Shown here: one piece after another, positions 1 through 8,514 of the stretch | Layout of the letters: each line of letters opens with the position of its first letter | Position numbering within the stretch: the stretch's first letter is position 1 | Origin: Gammaproteobacteria bacterium | GTDB taxonomy: Bacteria; Pseudomonadota; Gammaproteobacteria; Burkholderiales; Nitrosomonadaceae | DNA: 64,000 nt | Direction: 5' to 3' | Assembly (NCBI GenBank): GCA_015709635.1 | Contig: CP054180.1 | Location: forward strand, 1,736,001 to 1,800,000 | Translations under genes and position numbers: made by a program | Notes under the pieces: model-generated | Told to the model about the DNA's origin: nothing | What the model saw: the letters and a program-made list of their open reading frames with translations, nothing else | Database searches by the model: none

Positions 1-217
1 GGGTGTAACGCTGTGCGAGCTATTCTCCGGCGGCGGGTTTTATTTCTTCTCCGGCCGCATTGCAGAAACCAGCATAAGCGAATTTGGCGAACAACTGCTG
101 AAATATTTCCCGCTTTATATCGAGACCTTCGTTTTTTACCTGGGTATCGCCGTTGCCGTTCATGCGCTCTTGACGTTCATCGCGCAGCACAATCCGCGCA
201 ACACCACGGCAGGATAA
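1..217 (+). CDS. Membrane protein, C-terminal fragment (unidentified)
   Basis: An open frame enters from the left edge in reading frame 2 and stops with TAA at 215-217, five bases before cobO. The 71 visible residues contain one or two hydrophobic helices, the clearer being around FVFYLGIAVAVHALLTFIA, and a glycine-rich turn (SGGGFYFFSG). It is the end of an integral membrane protein, and its tight spacing to cobO puts it in the cobalamin operon. A corrinoid or cobalt transport role would suit that context but is only inferred; I do not recognise the family from this fragment. Confidence 0.6.
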   Translation, partial: GVTLCELFSGGGFYFFSGRIAETSISEFGEQLLKYFPLYIETFVFYLGIAVAVHALLTFIAQHNPRNTTAG

Positions 218-221
218 CGCC

Positions 222-827
222 ATGACCGATTCCGGGCGCGCAGAACGCCATCGCACACGCATGCAGCGCAAGAAAGAAATCGTCGATGCGGCGATTGCGC
301 GCGCGGATCGTGAAAAGGGTTTGCTACTGGTTCTGACCGGCAACGGCAAAGGTAAATCCAGCTCGGCCTTCGGCATGCTGGCGCGAGCACTCGGCCACGG
401 CATGCACGCGGGTGTCGCGCAATTCATCAAAGGCCGTTCGGATACCGGCGAAGAAGCATTCTTCCGCAAACAATCCAATGTCACTTGGCATGTCCTCGGC
501 GAAGGCTTCACCTGGGATACGCAGAATCTGGAACGCGACACGGAAACCGCGCAACGTGGCTGGGCTGTCGTGCAAAAAATGCTGAATGATCCGTCGCTGG
601 ATTTGATCGTGCTCGACGAACTCACGTATCCGCTTAAATTCGGCTGGCTAGATCTGGCAGCGATACTGAACGATCTGAAAAACCGCCCGCCCATGCAGCA
701 TGTCGTCATTACCGGACGGGGCGCTCCCGAAGCACTGTGTGAAGCGGCGGATACAGTTACCGAAATGACTGACATCAAGCATGCATTCCGTGCCGGCGTG
801 CAAGCGCAAAAAGGGATCGATCTGTAG
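222..827 (+). CDS. cobO: Cob(I)yrinic acid a,c-diamide adenosyltransferase (CobO/CobA/BtuR type)
   Basis: This cytoplasmic enzyme transfers the 5'-deoxyadenosyl group of ATP to the cobalt of reduced corrinoids. The 201-residue length is normal for the CobA/BtuR family. The ATP-binding P-loop GNGKGKSS lies at about residues 40-47, and the family motifs around GVAQFIKG and VLDELTYPLKFGWL follow. The N-terminal arginine/lysine-rich helix is also typical. It is the first complete gene of a seven-gene operon, five bases after the preceding frame, with bluB beginning four bases after its stop. Confidence 0.95.
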   Translation: MTDSGRAERHRTRMQRKKEIVDAAIARADREKGLLLVLTGNGKGKSSSAFGMLARALGHGMHAGVAQFIKGRSDTGEEAFFRKQSNVTWHVLGEGFTWDTQNLERDTETAQRGWAVVQKMLNDPSLDLIVLDELTYPLKFGWLDLAAILNDLKNRPPMQHVVITGRGAPEALCEAADTVTEMTDIKHAFRAGVQAQKGIDL

Positions 828-831
828 CATC

Positions 832-1485
832 ATGAGCCATAACCATCGCTTCAGTGATAGTGAACGTGCCGCCATCTATCGTGTGATCGCCGAGCGCCGC
901 GACATGCGGCATTTTCTTCCCGACCCGGTTGATCCTCTCGTATTGAAGCGCCTGCTCGCCGCCGCCCACCAGGCACCCAGTGTCGGTTTGATGCAACCAT
1001 GGCGGTTTATCCGTATTACCGATCCGCAGTTGCGCAATACCATTGCAACCCTGGTGGAAGAAGAGCGGCACCGCACCGCCGCTGCACTGGCGGAACGCAG
1101 CGATGAATTCATGCGCTTGAAAGTCGCCGGTATTCAGGAGTGCGGAGAGCTGCTGATCGTCGCATTAAGTGATCGGCGCGAGCAACACATTTTTGGCCGC
1201 CGCACTTTGCCCGAGATGGACTTGGCTTCGGTCGCCTGCGCCATTCAAAATTTCTGGCTGGCCGCGCGTGCTGAAGGATTGGGTATGGGCTGGGTGTCAT
1301 TGTTTGATCCCGCGCAATTGGCTGAATTACTCAGCATGCCTGCCAGTAGTAAGCCAGTCGCTATTTTATGCCTGGGTCATGTCGAAGCCTTTTATCCTGC
1401 GCCGATGCTGAAACTGCAAGGCTGGGCGGAAGAACGTCCGCTGCAGGAATTGCTTTTTCATAATTACTGGAACAATACGGCATAA
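832..1485 (+). CDS. bluB: 5,6-dimethylbenzimidazole synthase BluB
   Basis: BluB is an oxygen-dependent flavin-destroying enzyme that fragments FMNH2 into dimethylbenzimidazole, the lower ligand of vitamin B12. The 217-residue protein has the nitroreductase fold signature RRDMRHF near residue 22 and the flavin/O2-site segment APSVGLMQPWRFI near residue 48. The ATG at 832, just after the cobO stop, gives the family-like N-terminus. A longer in-frame start at 781 would overlap cobO by 47 bases and is less likely. Its presence means the cell makes its own lower ligand aerobically, in keeping with an obligate aerobe. Confidence 0.93.
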   Translation: MSHNHRFSDSERAAIYRVIAERRDMRHFLPDPVDPLVLKRLLAAAHQAPSVGLMQPWRFIRITDPQLRNTIATLVEEERHRTAAALAERSDEFMRLKVAGIQECGELLIVALSDRREQHIFGRRTLPEMDLASVACAIQNFWLAARAEGLGMGWVSLFDPAQLAELLSMPASSKPVAILCLGHVEAFYPAPMLKLQGWAEERPLQELLFHNYWNNTA

Positions 1486-1493
1486 CACACACG

Positions 1494-2975
1494 ATGAACA
1501 CGCAAACACTGATGGTCCAGGGTACCACGTCGGATGCCGGCAAAAGCATGCTGGTGACGGCGCTATGCCGCTGGCTGGCGCGTCAAGGCGTGCGGGTAGC
1601 GCCGTTCAAGCCGCAGAACATGGCGCTCAATAGCGCGGTTACCCGTGATAGCGGGGAAATCGGCCGGGCGCAAGCGGTGCAGGCTTTGGCCGCCGGATTG
1701 GCACCACATACCGACATGAATCCGGTATTGCTCAAACCCAACACCGACAAGCATGCGCAAATCATCATTCACGGTCATGCGCTCACCAATATGGATGCCA
1801 GCGGTTTTCATGACTATAAATCGATCGCGCTGCAAGCTGTGCTCGAATCGCACACGCGGCTTTGCGCTCAATACGAGCGGATCATCGCCGAAGGCGCGGG
1901 CTCACCGGCGGAAATCAACCTGCGCACCAACGACATCGCCAATATGGGGTTTGCCGAAGCAGTCGATTGCCCGGTCATTGTCATCGCCGATATCGACCGC
2001 GGCGGTGTTTTCGCCCATCTGGCAGGCACATTGGCACTACTGAGTGAAAGCGAACAAGCGCGCATCCAGGGATTTGTCATCAACCGCTTTCGTGGCGACA
2101 AAACATTACTCGACCCCGGATTGGATTGGCTGGAACGCTATACCGGCAAACCGGTATTGGGTGTTTTGCCATACTTGCAAGGATTGCACCTCGAAGCGGA
2201 AGACGCGTTACCGCACGCTAATGATCTTATTGCGTCAGCGGAAGAACAGCATCTGCGGATTATCATTCCGGCATTACCGCGCATCAGCAATCACACCGAT
2301 TTCGATCCGCTGCGCTTGCACCCGCAGGTACACGTGCAGTTTATCGGTCCCGGTGAAACCATTCCATCGGCGGATTTGATCATTTTACCTGGCTCAAAAA
2401 ATGTCCGTGCGGATCTCGATTGGTTGCGTCAGCAAGGCTGGGAATCGGCAATTCAGAGGCACTTACGTTACGGCGGAAAGTTGCTGGGAATCTGCGGCGG
2501 TTTTCAAATGCTCGGCAAACGAATTCATGATCCGCATGGTTTGGAAGGCGATGCCGGTAGCGCGCCAGGACTGGCATTTTTCGATATAGAAACAACATTG
2601 GAGCCGCACAAGATTCTGCGCAACGCGCACGGCCGGTTGACTTTCAACGACGCAACCGTGACCGGCTACGAGATCCACGCGGGAGTCACTACTTATCACG
2701 CACCTTATCAACCGCTTGTTCATCTGCCGCAAAGTCAGGATGGTGCGGTCAGCGATGACGGTTCGATACTGGGAACCTATCTGCACGGCATTTTTACATC
2801 CACGGCTGCTCGCAAAGCGCTCCTAGCTTGGGCCGGATTGGACACCCAAGTGGAAATGCCCGATTACCAAACGATCTGCAACGCCGCCATCGACCGGCTG
2901 GCGGATTGTGTCGAACAATACCTCGATACCGCGCAACTGAATCGGTTGCTCAACTTGGGCGCACAGTCATCATGA
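1494..2975 (+). CDS. cobQ: Cobyric acid synthase CobQ
   Basis: CobQ amidates side chains b, d, e and g of adenosylcobyrinic acid a,c-diamide, using ATP and glutamine. The 493-residue protein has the two expected domains. An N-terminal dethiobiotin-synthetase-like ATPase carries GTTSDAGKS at residues 10-18. A C-terminal type I glutamine amidotransferase has its nucleophile in LLGICGGFQMLG (Cys about residue 334) and histidines in YEIHAG and YLHGIF. The gene ends in an ATGA overlap with cobU, so the two are probably translationally coupled. Confidence 0.96.
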   Translation: MNTQTLMVQGTTSDAGKSMLVTALCRWLARQGVRVAPFKPQNMALNSAVTRDSGEIGRAQAVQALAAGLAPHTDMNPVLLKPNTDKHAQIIIHGHALTNMDASGFHDYKSIALQAVLESHTRLCAQYERIIAEGAGSPAEINLRTNDIANMGFAEAVDCPVIVIADIDRGGVFAHLAGTLALLSESEQARIQGFVINRFRGDKTLLDPGLDWLERYTGKPVLGVLPYLQGLHLEAEDALPHANDLIASAEEQHLRIIIPALPRISNHTDFDPLRLHPQVHVQFIGPGETIPSADLIILPGSKNVRADLDWLRQQGWESAIQRHLRYGGKLLGICGGFQMLGKRIHDPHGLEGDAGSAPGLAFFDIETTLEPHKILRNAHGRLTFNDATVTGYEIHAGVTTYHAPYQPLVHLPQSQDGAVSDDGSILGTYLHGIFTSTAARKALLAWAGLDTQVEMPDYQTICNAAIDRLADCVEQYLDTAQLNRLLNLGAQSS

Positions 2976-3502
2976 CAGCCACCAGAACCTTGATTCTGGG
3001 CGGTGTGCGTTCCGGCAAAAGCCGCCTGGCGGAGCGTCTGGCGATGGAAAGCCGATTGCCGGTTACCTATATCGCCACGGCAACCGGCGATGACGCTGAA
3101 ATGCGCGCGCGGATCGCCGCACACCGGGCACGGCGGCCCGATCACTGGCAAGTCATCGAGGAACCGCTGCAACTGGCATCCGTATTGACGCAACATACCA
3201 ACGAGGAACGCTGTCTATTGGTCGATTGCCTGACGCTCTGGTTGACGAACTGGTTGCTTCATCCGGAGGCGGCGCGATTGGACGCCGAACGTACCGCATT
3301 TCTCAACGCACTTTCTCAGGCAACCGGCAGGTTGATTCTGGTCAGCAATGAAACCAACATGGGCATCGTACCGATGGGAGAATTGAGCCGCCGTTATTGT
3401 GACGAAGCGGGTCAATTACATCAGGCAGCCGCGCAGTGCTGCGACCAAGTGATTTTGACCGTCGCCGGCTTGCCTTTGGTGTTGAAAGGAGAGCCGGTAT
3501 GA
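2972..3502 (+). CDS. cobU: Bifunctional adenosylcobinamide kinase / adenosylcobinamide-phosphate guanylyltransferase
   Basis: This enzyme phosphorylates adenosylcobinamide and then attaches GMP, activating it for nucleotide-loop assembly. The P-loop LGGVRSGKS sits near residues 8-16, followed by the family motifs TYIATATGDDAEM, DCLTLWLTNWL and SNETNMGIVP. The ATG at 2972 overlaps the cobQ stop as ATGA and gives 176 residues, the normal size. The in-frame ATG at 2828 would bury 48 residues in cobQ and was rejected. It overlaps cobT at its own end in the same way. Confidence 0.95.
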   Translation: MTATRTLILGGVRSGKSRLAERLAMESRLPVTYIATATGDDAEMRARIAAHRARRPDHWQVIEEPLQLASVLTQHTNEERCLLVDCLTLWLTNWLLHPEAARLDAERTAFLNALSQATGRLILVSNETNMGIVPMGELSRRYCDEAGQLHQAAAQCCDQVILTVAGLPLVLKGEPV

Positions 3503-4563
3503 CGCCATCGGCAACCTTCGATTGGCTGAAAGCGCCGCTGGCTCAACCCAATGCGGAAATGCACCGGTTAGCGCAGCACCGTCAGATGCAACTCACCAAA
3601 CCGCCGGGGGCGCTCGGCCGTTTGGAGGAAATCGCCATCCGGCTGGCTGCACTGCAAAATACCCAACAACCCGGTGCTGATCGCGCATATATCGCCATTT
3701 TTGCAGCGGATCACGGCGTCGCCGCTGAAGGCGTTTCCGCATTTCCGCAATCGGTTACCGCTGAAATGATCCGGAATTTTGCCCGCGGCGGCGGTGCCAT
3801 CAATGTTCTGGCACGTACCTTGGGTGCCTTGCTGGAAATTATTAACCTGGGAACCGTGCAGGCTATGCCAGCGCTGGCAAATGTCAGGGATTGCCGCATC
3901 GGAGCGGGAACGGCCAATTTTATCCATGAACCCGCGATGACCTGGGAGCAACTCAGCCAGGCGCTGACGGTCGGCTATGAAACGACCGAACGCGCACAAA
4001 AAGACGGCCAGCAACTTTTCATCGGCGGCGAAATGGGCATCGGCAATACCACCAGCGCCACTGCGTTGGCGTGTCTTTTGTTGCATGAGGATCCGGTGCT
4101 GCTGACCGGGCGCGGCACCGGACTGGATGCGGCAGGCGTCATGCACAAGATGGCAATCATCAAACGCGCCTTAGCCCTGCACCGGCCGCAGATCAACTCT
4201 CCATTGGATGCACTGCGCCGTGTCGGCGGATTTGAAATCGCCGCATTGACGGGAGCCTATATTCGCGGCGCGCAACTCGGTTTGCCGGTGCTGATCGATG
4301 GATTTATCAGCTCAGCCGCTGCACTGGCCGCCGAGCATATTGCACCGGGTTGCAAGGAATGGTTCATTTTTTCGCACCGGTCTGCGGAATCCGGGCACGC
4401 AGCCATCCTCAAAGCACTCGATGCCGATCCTTTGATCGATTTGAACATGCGCTTGGGAGAAGGCAGCGGAGCCGCCGTGGCGCTCAACCTGTTGCGCATG
4501 GCGTGCGCGTTGCATAATGAAATGGCGACTTTCTCCGAAGCGCACGTTTCCCGGAACGATTAA
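3499..4563 (+). CDS. cobT: Nicotinate-nucleotide--dimethylbenzimidazole phosphoribosyltransferase
   Basis: CobT converts dimethylbenzimidazole and nicotinate mononucleotide into alpha-ribazole phosphate, the activated lower ligand. The 354-residue protein shows KPPGALGRLEEIAIRLA near its start, ADHGVAAEGVSAFPQ near residue 72, and RLGEGSGAAVALNL near residue 318 with the likely catalytic-base glutamate at about 321. The start was set at 3499 because it forms ATGA with the cobU stop and sits behind a Shine-Dalgarno-like AAAGGAG. It takes the BluB product, so the operon encodes consecutive steps. Confidence 0.96.
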   Translation: MTPSATFDWLKAPLAQPNAEMHRLAQHRQMQLTKPPGALGRLEEIAIRLAALQNTQQPGADRAYIAIFAADHGVAAEGVSAFPQSVTAEMIRNFARGGGAINVLARTLGALLEIINLGTVQAMPALANVRDCRIGAGTANFIHEPAMTWEQLSQALTVGYETTERAQKDGQQLFIGGEMGIGNTTSATALACLLLHEDPVLLTGRGTGLDAAGVMHKMAIIKRALALHRPQINSPLDALRRVGGFEIAALTGAYIRGAQLGLPVLIDGFISSAAALAAEHIAPGCKEWFIFSHRSAESGHAAILKALDADPLIDLNMRLGEGSGAAVALNLLRMACALHNEMATFSEAHVSRND

Positions 4564-4576
4564 CGCTGCGGCTGCC

Positions 4577-5170
4577 TTGACGACTTATATCGATTTGCTG
4601 CGGCACGGCGAAACCGAAAATAGTCATCGCTATTGCGGCAGCTCGGATTATCCGTTGACACGGACCGGCTGGCAGCAAATGTGGAAAACCACTGAGGATC
4701 AAACGCCGCAATGGCAGCATATCATTACTTCGCCGTTAATTCGTTGCGCAGATTTTGCACAGGCGCTGGGGCAGCGATATTCAATTTCCGTCACGTGCGA
4801 TAACCGCATCCGGGAAATTCATTTTGGCGCTTGGGAAGGTTGCTCTGCTGCTGAATTGCAGCAAAGCGACGCCGATGCGTTATCCCGTTTCTGGCAAAAC
4901 CCGCTTGATCATCCGCCGCCTGATGGCGAACATTTACTGGATTTTGAGGCACGCGTTTTGTCAGCCTGGAAAGATATACAAGCACAATTTTGCGGTAAAA
5001 GAATTTTACTGATCACGCATGGCGGCGTCATTCGCATCCTTGTTTGTCATATTCTGCACCACCCGCTCGAGCGATTGCTGGATATCGATGTGTGCCATGC
5101 CAGCATGCGGCAGGTTTGCATAAAACCGGATATACTGCCGCGCGTCACGCTGGTTGCGGGGCCGCACTGA
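4577..5170 (+). CDS. cobC: Alpha-ribazole phosphatase (histidine phosphatase family)
   Basis: The protein belongs to the histidine phosphatase (phosphoglycerate mutase-like) superfamily and should remove the phosphate from alpha-ribazole phosphate or adenosylcobalamin phosphate. The catalytic RHGETE occurs about ten residues in, and the second histidine motif LLITHGGVIRIL near residue 145. The start is uncertain. TTG at 4577 gives the family-like beginning MTTYIDLLRHGE, while an ATG at 4517 would add 20 residues and overlap cobT by 47 bases. Its stop shares one base with the cobS start. Confidence 0.88.
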   Translation: MTTYIDLLRHGETENSHRYCGSSDYPLTRTGWQQMWKTTEDQTPQWQHIITSPLIRCADFAQALGQRYSISVTCDNRIREIHFGAWEGCSAAELQQSDADALSRFWQNPLDHPPPDGEHLLDFEARVLSAWKDIQAQFCGKRILLITHGGVIRILVCHILHHPLERLLDIDVCHASMRQVCIKPDILPRVTLVAGPH

Positions 5171-5910
5171 TGATCAAACCATTTCTTGTCGCCATACAAT
5201 TTTTAACCCGGCTGCCTGTACGATTGGCAGCACAACTGGACGAAAAAGATCTCGGCTATTCATTACTTTTCTATCCGTTGGTAGGCGCCATGATCGGATT
5301 CATTTTGGTGGGAATAGGTTGGCTTATGACCGGCGTACCGCCATTGGTGGCTTCTGCCTTGCTGGTCACCGCTTGGATCATATTGACCGGAGGACTCCAT
5401 TTGGATGGTTTGGCGGATAGCGCAGATGCCTGGATCGGCGGATTAGGCGATCGGGATAAAACAATGGCGATCATGAAAGACCCGAATTGCGGTCCGGCTG
5501 GTGTGTCAGCAATCGTATTGATCACCCTGCTGAAATTCGTCTCGCTGTACACTTTGACCATTGCGAACGAATGGACCGCCATCATACTGGCAACCGTCCT
5601 TGCGAGAACATTGCTACCTTTGCTATTTCTGACCACGCCTTATGTGCGGAAAAATGGCTTGGGATCTCCATTAGCCGCCTTTCAGCCGCGCCGTTGGAGT
5701 ATTGTTGTCATTATCGTCACATTCGTGTTGATTTTTTTTCTGACCGTGAACCGCTATTTGTGGTTAGCGCTAGCCGCGATTATTACATTCTTGTTTCTGC
5801 GCCACCTCATGTTGCGCCGTATTGGCGGAACAACGGGCGATACCGCCGGCGCATTGGTGGAAATAGCCGAGACGGCTATCTTGTTGACTGCGGTGATTGC
5901 TATTCGATAA
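5170..5910 (+). CDS. cobS: Adenosylcobinamide-GDP ribazoletransferase (cobalamin synthase)
   Basis: CobS is the inner-membrane enzyme that joins adenosylcobinamide-GDP to alpha-ribazole to finish the cobalamin nucleotide loop. The 246 residues are mostly hydrophobic helices. They carry the family motifs FLTRLPV near the start, the acidic GGLHLDGLADSADAW near residue 78 and GGTTGDTAGALVEI near the end. The ATG at 5170 overlaps the cobC stop (TGATG), so the 42-residue upstream extension in the same frame is unlikely. It is the last gene of the operon. Confidence 0.95.
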   Translation: MIKPFLVAIQFLTRLPVRLAAQLDEKDLGYSLLFYPLVGAMIGFILVGIGWLMTGVPPLVASALLVTAWIILTGGLHLDGLADSADAWIGGLGDRDKTMAIMKDPNCGPAGVSAIVLITLLKFVSLYTLTIANEWTAIILATVLARTLLPLLFLTTPYVRKNGLGSPLAAFQPRRWSIVVIIVTFVLIFFLTVNRYLWLALAAIITFLFLRHLMLRRIGGTTGDTAGALVEIAETAILLTAVIAIR

Positions 5911-5930
5911 ACGATACCGACAAATAAAGC

Positions 5931-5952
5931 ACCCCGCCACAAACAGCGGGGT
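5931..5952 (-). terminator. GC-rich hairpin after cobS and copD
   Basis: A perfect seven-base stem, ACCCCGC paired with GCGGGGT, encloses an eight-base loop. Read on the minus strand it is followed by the T-rich GCTTTATTTG, so it fits best as a weak Rho-independent terminator for the copC-copD transcript, and it could also slow transcription leaving cobS. It may instead be half of a dispersed palindromic repeat, because another GC-rich motif lies some 40 bases away. Confidence 0.5.
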
Positions 5953-5984
5953 ATTAACCGCGCTCTTCAATCTGTTGGTCTTCA

Positions 5985-6023
5985 ACCAGCTTTCGCCCCA
6001 AGGAGCGGGGAATTGAACCCGCA
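5985..6023. repeat. Short palindromic GC-rich element between cobS and copD
   Basis: The stretch contains GCCCC AAGGA GCGGGG followed by AATTGAACCCGC. Its minus strand looks superficially like a tRNA T-arm (GCGGG TTCAATT C CCCGC), but no tRNA body is attached. With the hairpin at 5931-5952 it resembles REP-type extragenic palindromes or a remnant end of an IS200/IS605-like element. No second copy was seen in the window, so the assignment is tentative. Confidence 0.3.
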
Positions 6024-6027
6024 GAGA

Positions 6028-8055
6028 TTAACGGATGTAATCTTCCGGGTAAGGTATTACCATTTTTTCGCGATTCAATAAGCCAATCTGCTGACGCAGC
6101 GTAGCGATATCCGACCAGCCCGATTGATCTACCGCTGGGATCCAACGCGCGCGCATATACCCGTTGCGGTCAATGAGAAATTCCATATGATCTGGATTCC
6201 CCCCCCGCCCGATGATATCCGGATGACTGATTGTGCGGCGCGATAATGCATAGCTCGTCACAATTTCAGCCGCGCTTTGCGTTACGACCGGGAAAGGCAG
6301 CTCCGTCGTAATTTGCACTATTTCATCGTCGCTCAGTTCCTTGGCAGGTACAGCCAGTAACGCCACATTTTGCTCACTCAACTGGTTATACGCTTGCTTC
6401 AGCTGTTCCAGGCGATCACGCGATTGCGGCCAGGAAAAAATAACCAATAGCACGGTTTTATGATTACGGAAATCTTGTAATGTACCGCTGCTGCCATTAT
6501 TTTCCGCATACGAAAAAACCGGTGGTTTGACATACGCTTTGTTTGGGATGATTTCTGGCGCTAGAATTCGTGCTTGATAGCCTCGCGATAATGCATGCAC
6601 ATAATTGACCAGATCCCAGCGGTCTTCATCGGACAACTTATCCGCAAAGCCTGGCATATCGGTATTGATCATACCGTAACTAATCCAATGATAGAAATCA
6701 CCCGGTGTATGTTCCACGGTATGTGGTTCGGTCAACAGATCCGGCAATTTTGTCGATAATGTCCGGGATTTGATGCCATTGCCCATCCCCTGAAAACCAT
6801 GGCATTCCACGCAATGCTGTGCGTACAAAGCAGCACCATTCGCTACTGACGTTGCATCGAAAGGCACCGGCGGTCTGCGATAGGTTTCCGGATAAGCTTG
6901 AATGGTCAACGGCGGTAATGCAACCGCAAGACCTGACACCAACAATACGGTTGGAATACCAATTAAGCGCCGGTATTTCCAATGACGAAATTTACCGAGC
7001 AAAATCGCTCCTGCTGCAAGTATCAGAATAAAAGCGCCTATCCATACTTGAGTCGCAACATTGGGTTGATTCCAAGTCGCATTGATCGAGAAACGGAACG
7101 GATAAGGCCAATTTTCAATTAATGCATACTTTACCGGCGTGGTACTGGCGATGACGGTTGCCAGCAGTAGCAATAGCAATGCCAGAATAAATTCGATGCG
7201 CACCCATTTCTTTACCCCTGCTCTACCGGCATCAGCATCCGCCGCAGTTGCGCTGTTTGCCAATAACGGCAACCAATGTGCGCGTACGCGTGCTGCAATG
7301 AAAAGAATGACAGCCAAAATCAATATTTTTATGCTTAATAACCAGCCATAGGACGTTGCCACGGAAGCTGCGTAATAACCATCGAACATACGGTCAGCTA
7401 CTATAAAGCCGGTTACAACAATCAATAGCATCGCAGGCAAAGCAACGGCCGAAAAGCGTCTTAGCGTTTCAAATTCTGAAATGGTTATTCGCTTGTTTTT
7501 GTCGCTTTTATTATTTTCGTAAACTAGCAGCAGAAAAGCCGGTAATGCACCGAACCAAACACCTGCCAGGATGAGATGCAAAGCAAAAGGTGTAATTATC
7601 GAGAGTGATAATTCTTCAGTTGCGGAATGGCTTGTCAGTGAACCCGCAACTAATGGCAATGCAGCAATAACTGCACCTAAAAGATATCGCCAACGTGCTC
7701 TGGGAGATTTGCGAAGATAAATGACGATGAACAACAGCAGGGTAGCTAATGAAATACGCCAGACCCATATTTGACCGACACGCGTATCATTTATAAATCC
7801 CAACCAGGTATCCTGCTGCCATAAGTTGTCGGGATTTCCGGTAGCTTGAGTTATGGTCGCAGTCAGTATGACGATCAAACCCATAGGGATACTTATTGCC
7901 AGCCACGGAAACAAACGCTCCAGTTTTTCAATCCATGGATCCAGATAGGCTCGTTTTCCAGTATCCGCGATAGCTAAGAATATACAACTACCTAACAAAG
8001 TCAGGTTTGCTGCAAGTTGAAACCAACGTGCAATTGCCGCAATGACATCTATCAT
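6028..8055 (-). CDS. copD: CopD-family copper resistance membrane protein fused to cytochrome c and thioredoxin-like domains
   Basis: This 675-residue protein has three parts. Residues 1 to about 385 form a polytopic membrane region of the CopD type, with SLTSHSATEE and LHLILAGVWFGALPAF near residues 138-172. A single c-type cytochrome domain follows, with haem motif CVECH at about 414-418 and a likely Met ligand in NTDMPGFADKL. About 510-640 is a thioredoxin/peroxiredoxin-like fold that contains no cysteine; the segment where CxxC would be expected reads FSWPQSR. It starts five bases after copC and ends the amo-cop cluster. CopD proteins are linked to copper uptake from CopC; a role in copper supply to ammonia monooxygenase is inferred. 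The cytochrome could handle copper redox state or electron delivery. Confidence 0.85.
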   Translation of the reverse strand: MIDVIAAIARWFQLAANLTLLGSCIFLAIADTGKRAYLDPWIEKLERLFPWLAISIPMGLIVILTATITQATGNPDNLWQQDTWLGFINDTRVGQIWVWRISLATLLLFIVIYLRKSPRARWRYLLGAVIAALPLVAGSLTSHSATEELSLSIITPFALHLILAGVWFGALPAFLLLVYENNKSDKNKRITISEFETLRRFSAVALPAMLLIVVTGFIVADRMFDGYYAASVATSYGWLLSIKILILAVILFIAARVRAHWLPLLANSATAADADAGRAGVKKWVRIEFILALLLLLLATVIASTTPVKYALIENWPYPFRFSINATWNQPNVATQVWIGAFILILAAGAILLGKFRHWKYRRLIGIPTVLLVSGLAVALPPLTIQAYPETYRRPPVPFDATSVANGAALYAQHCVECHGFQGMGNGIKSRTLSTKLPDLLTEPHTVEHTPGDFYHWISYGMINTDMPGFADKLSDEDRWDLVNYVHALSRGYQARILAPEIIPNKAYVKPPVFSYAENNGSSGTLQDFRNHKTVLLVIFSWPQSRDRLEQLKQAYNQLSEQNVALLAVPAKELSDDEIVQITTELPFPVVTQSAAEIVTSYALSRRTISHPDIIGRGGNPDHMEFLIDRNGYMRARWIPAVDQSGWSDIATLRQQIGLLNREKMVIPYPEDYIR

Positions 8056-8060
8056 TTTTA

Positions 8061-8465
8061 CTACATTTTATTTTTTACGCTAAAATCGAAACTCGATTCA
8101 ATGACATGACCATCAACAGACATCACACGATAATGCACAGTGTAACGCCCCGGTTCAATCTGCGGTAAGCTTAGCACAACAGATTTTGGGTCATCTGCAA
8201 CACTTTCCGGTGTATTTTCAGTTATCGAATTCTTATTTGAATCACGCACAGTAACTGATGCGTAAGATCCTTCTATTTTTTCGTTAAACCAAAGTTTTAT
8301 CTGTTTTGGAGGCATGGAAAGCGTAGCTCTACGCGGTGGATCGGATTTGACCAGTGATGCATGAGCCATTGCCACTTTTACTTCAAATGCCAAAGAAAAT
8401 ATTATCAACAAAGAAGCAAAAATAGTGATCTTTTTAGTTGTAAACATTGATCTCTTATTTTGCAT
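8061..8465 (-). CDS. copC: Periplasmic copper-binding protein CopC
   Basis: CopC is a small periplasmic beta-barrel Cu(II) carrier that works with CopD. After a hydrophobic signal peptide ending in AMA, the mature protein begins HASLVKSDPP, so His1 is free for copper binding. The second ligand motif SVDGHVIES lies near the C-terminus. The start at 8465 was preferred because AAGGGGAAG lies just upstream. An ATG at 8495 lacks a ribosome-binding site and would add ten charged residues before the signal peptide. It lies downstream of amoD and five bases ahead of copD. Confidence 0.93.
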   Translation of the reverse strand: MQNKRSMFTTKKITIFASLLIIFSLAFEVKVAMAHASLVKSDPPRRATLSMPPKQIKLWFNEKIEGSYASVTVRDSNKNSITENTPESVADDPKSVVLSLPQIEPGRYTVHYRVMSVDGHVIESSFDFSVKNKM

Positions 8466-8514
8466 AGTCTTCCCCTTATTCTTCAGATTTATCATGTTTT
8501 TTGATTCATCTCAT

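Noticed and set aside
20..778. 252-residue open frame on the minus strand opposite cobO
   Set aside because: It is a codon-bias shadow of cobO and the preceding frame, with no recognisable domain and no ribosome-binding site.
3568..4146. 192-residue minus-strand frame opposite cobT
   Set aside because: Low-plausibility composition fully inside the well-supported cobT gene.
5993..6016. tRNA T-arm-like sequence on the minus strand
   Set aside because: There is no D-arm, anticodon arm or matching acceptor stem nearby, the T-stem needs an eight-base loop, and it abuts the copD stop; treated as a palindromic repeat instead.
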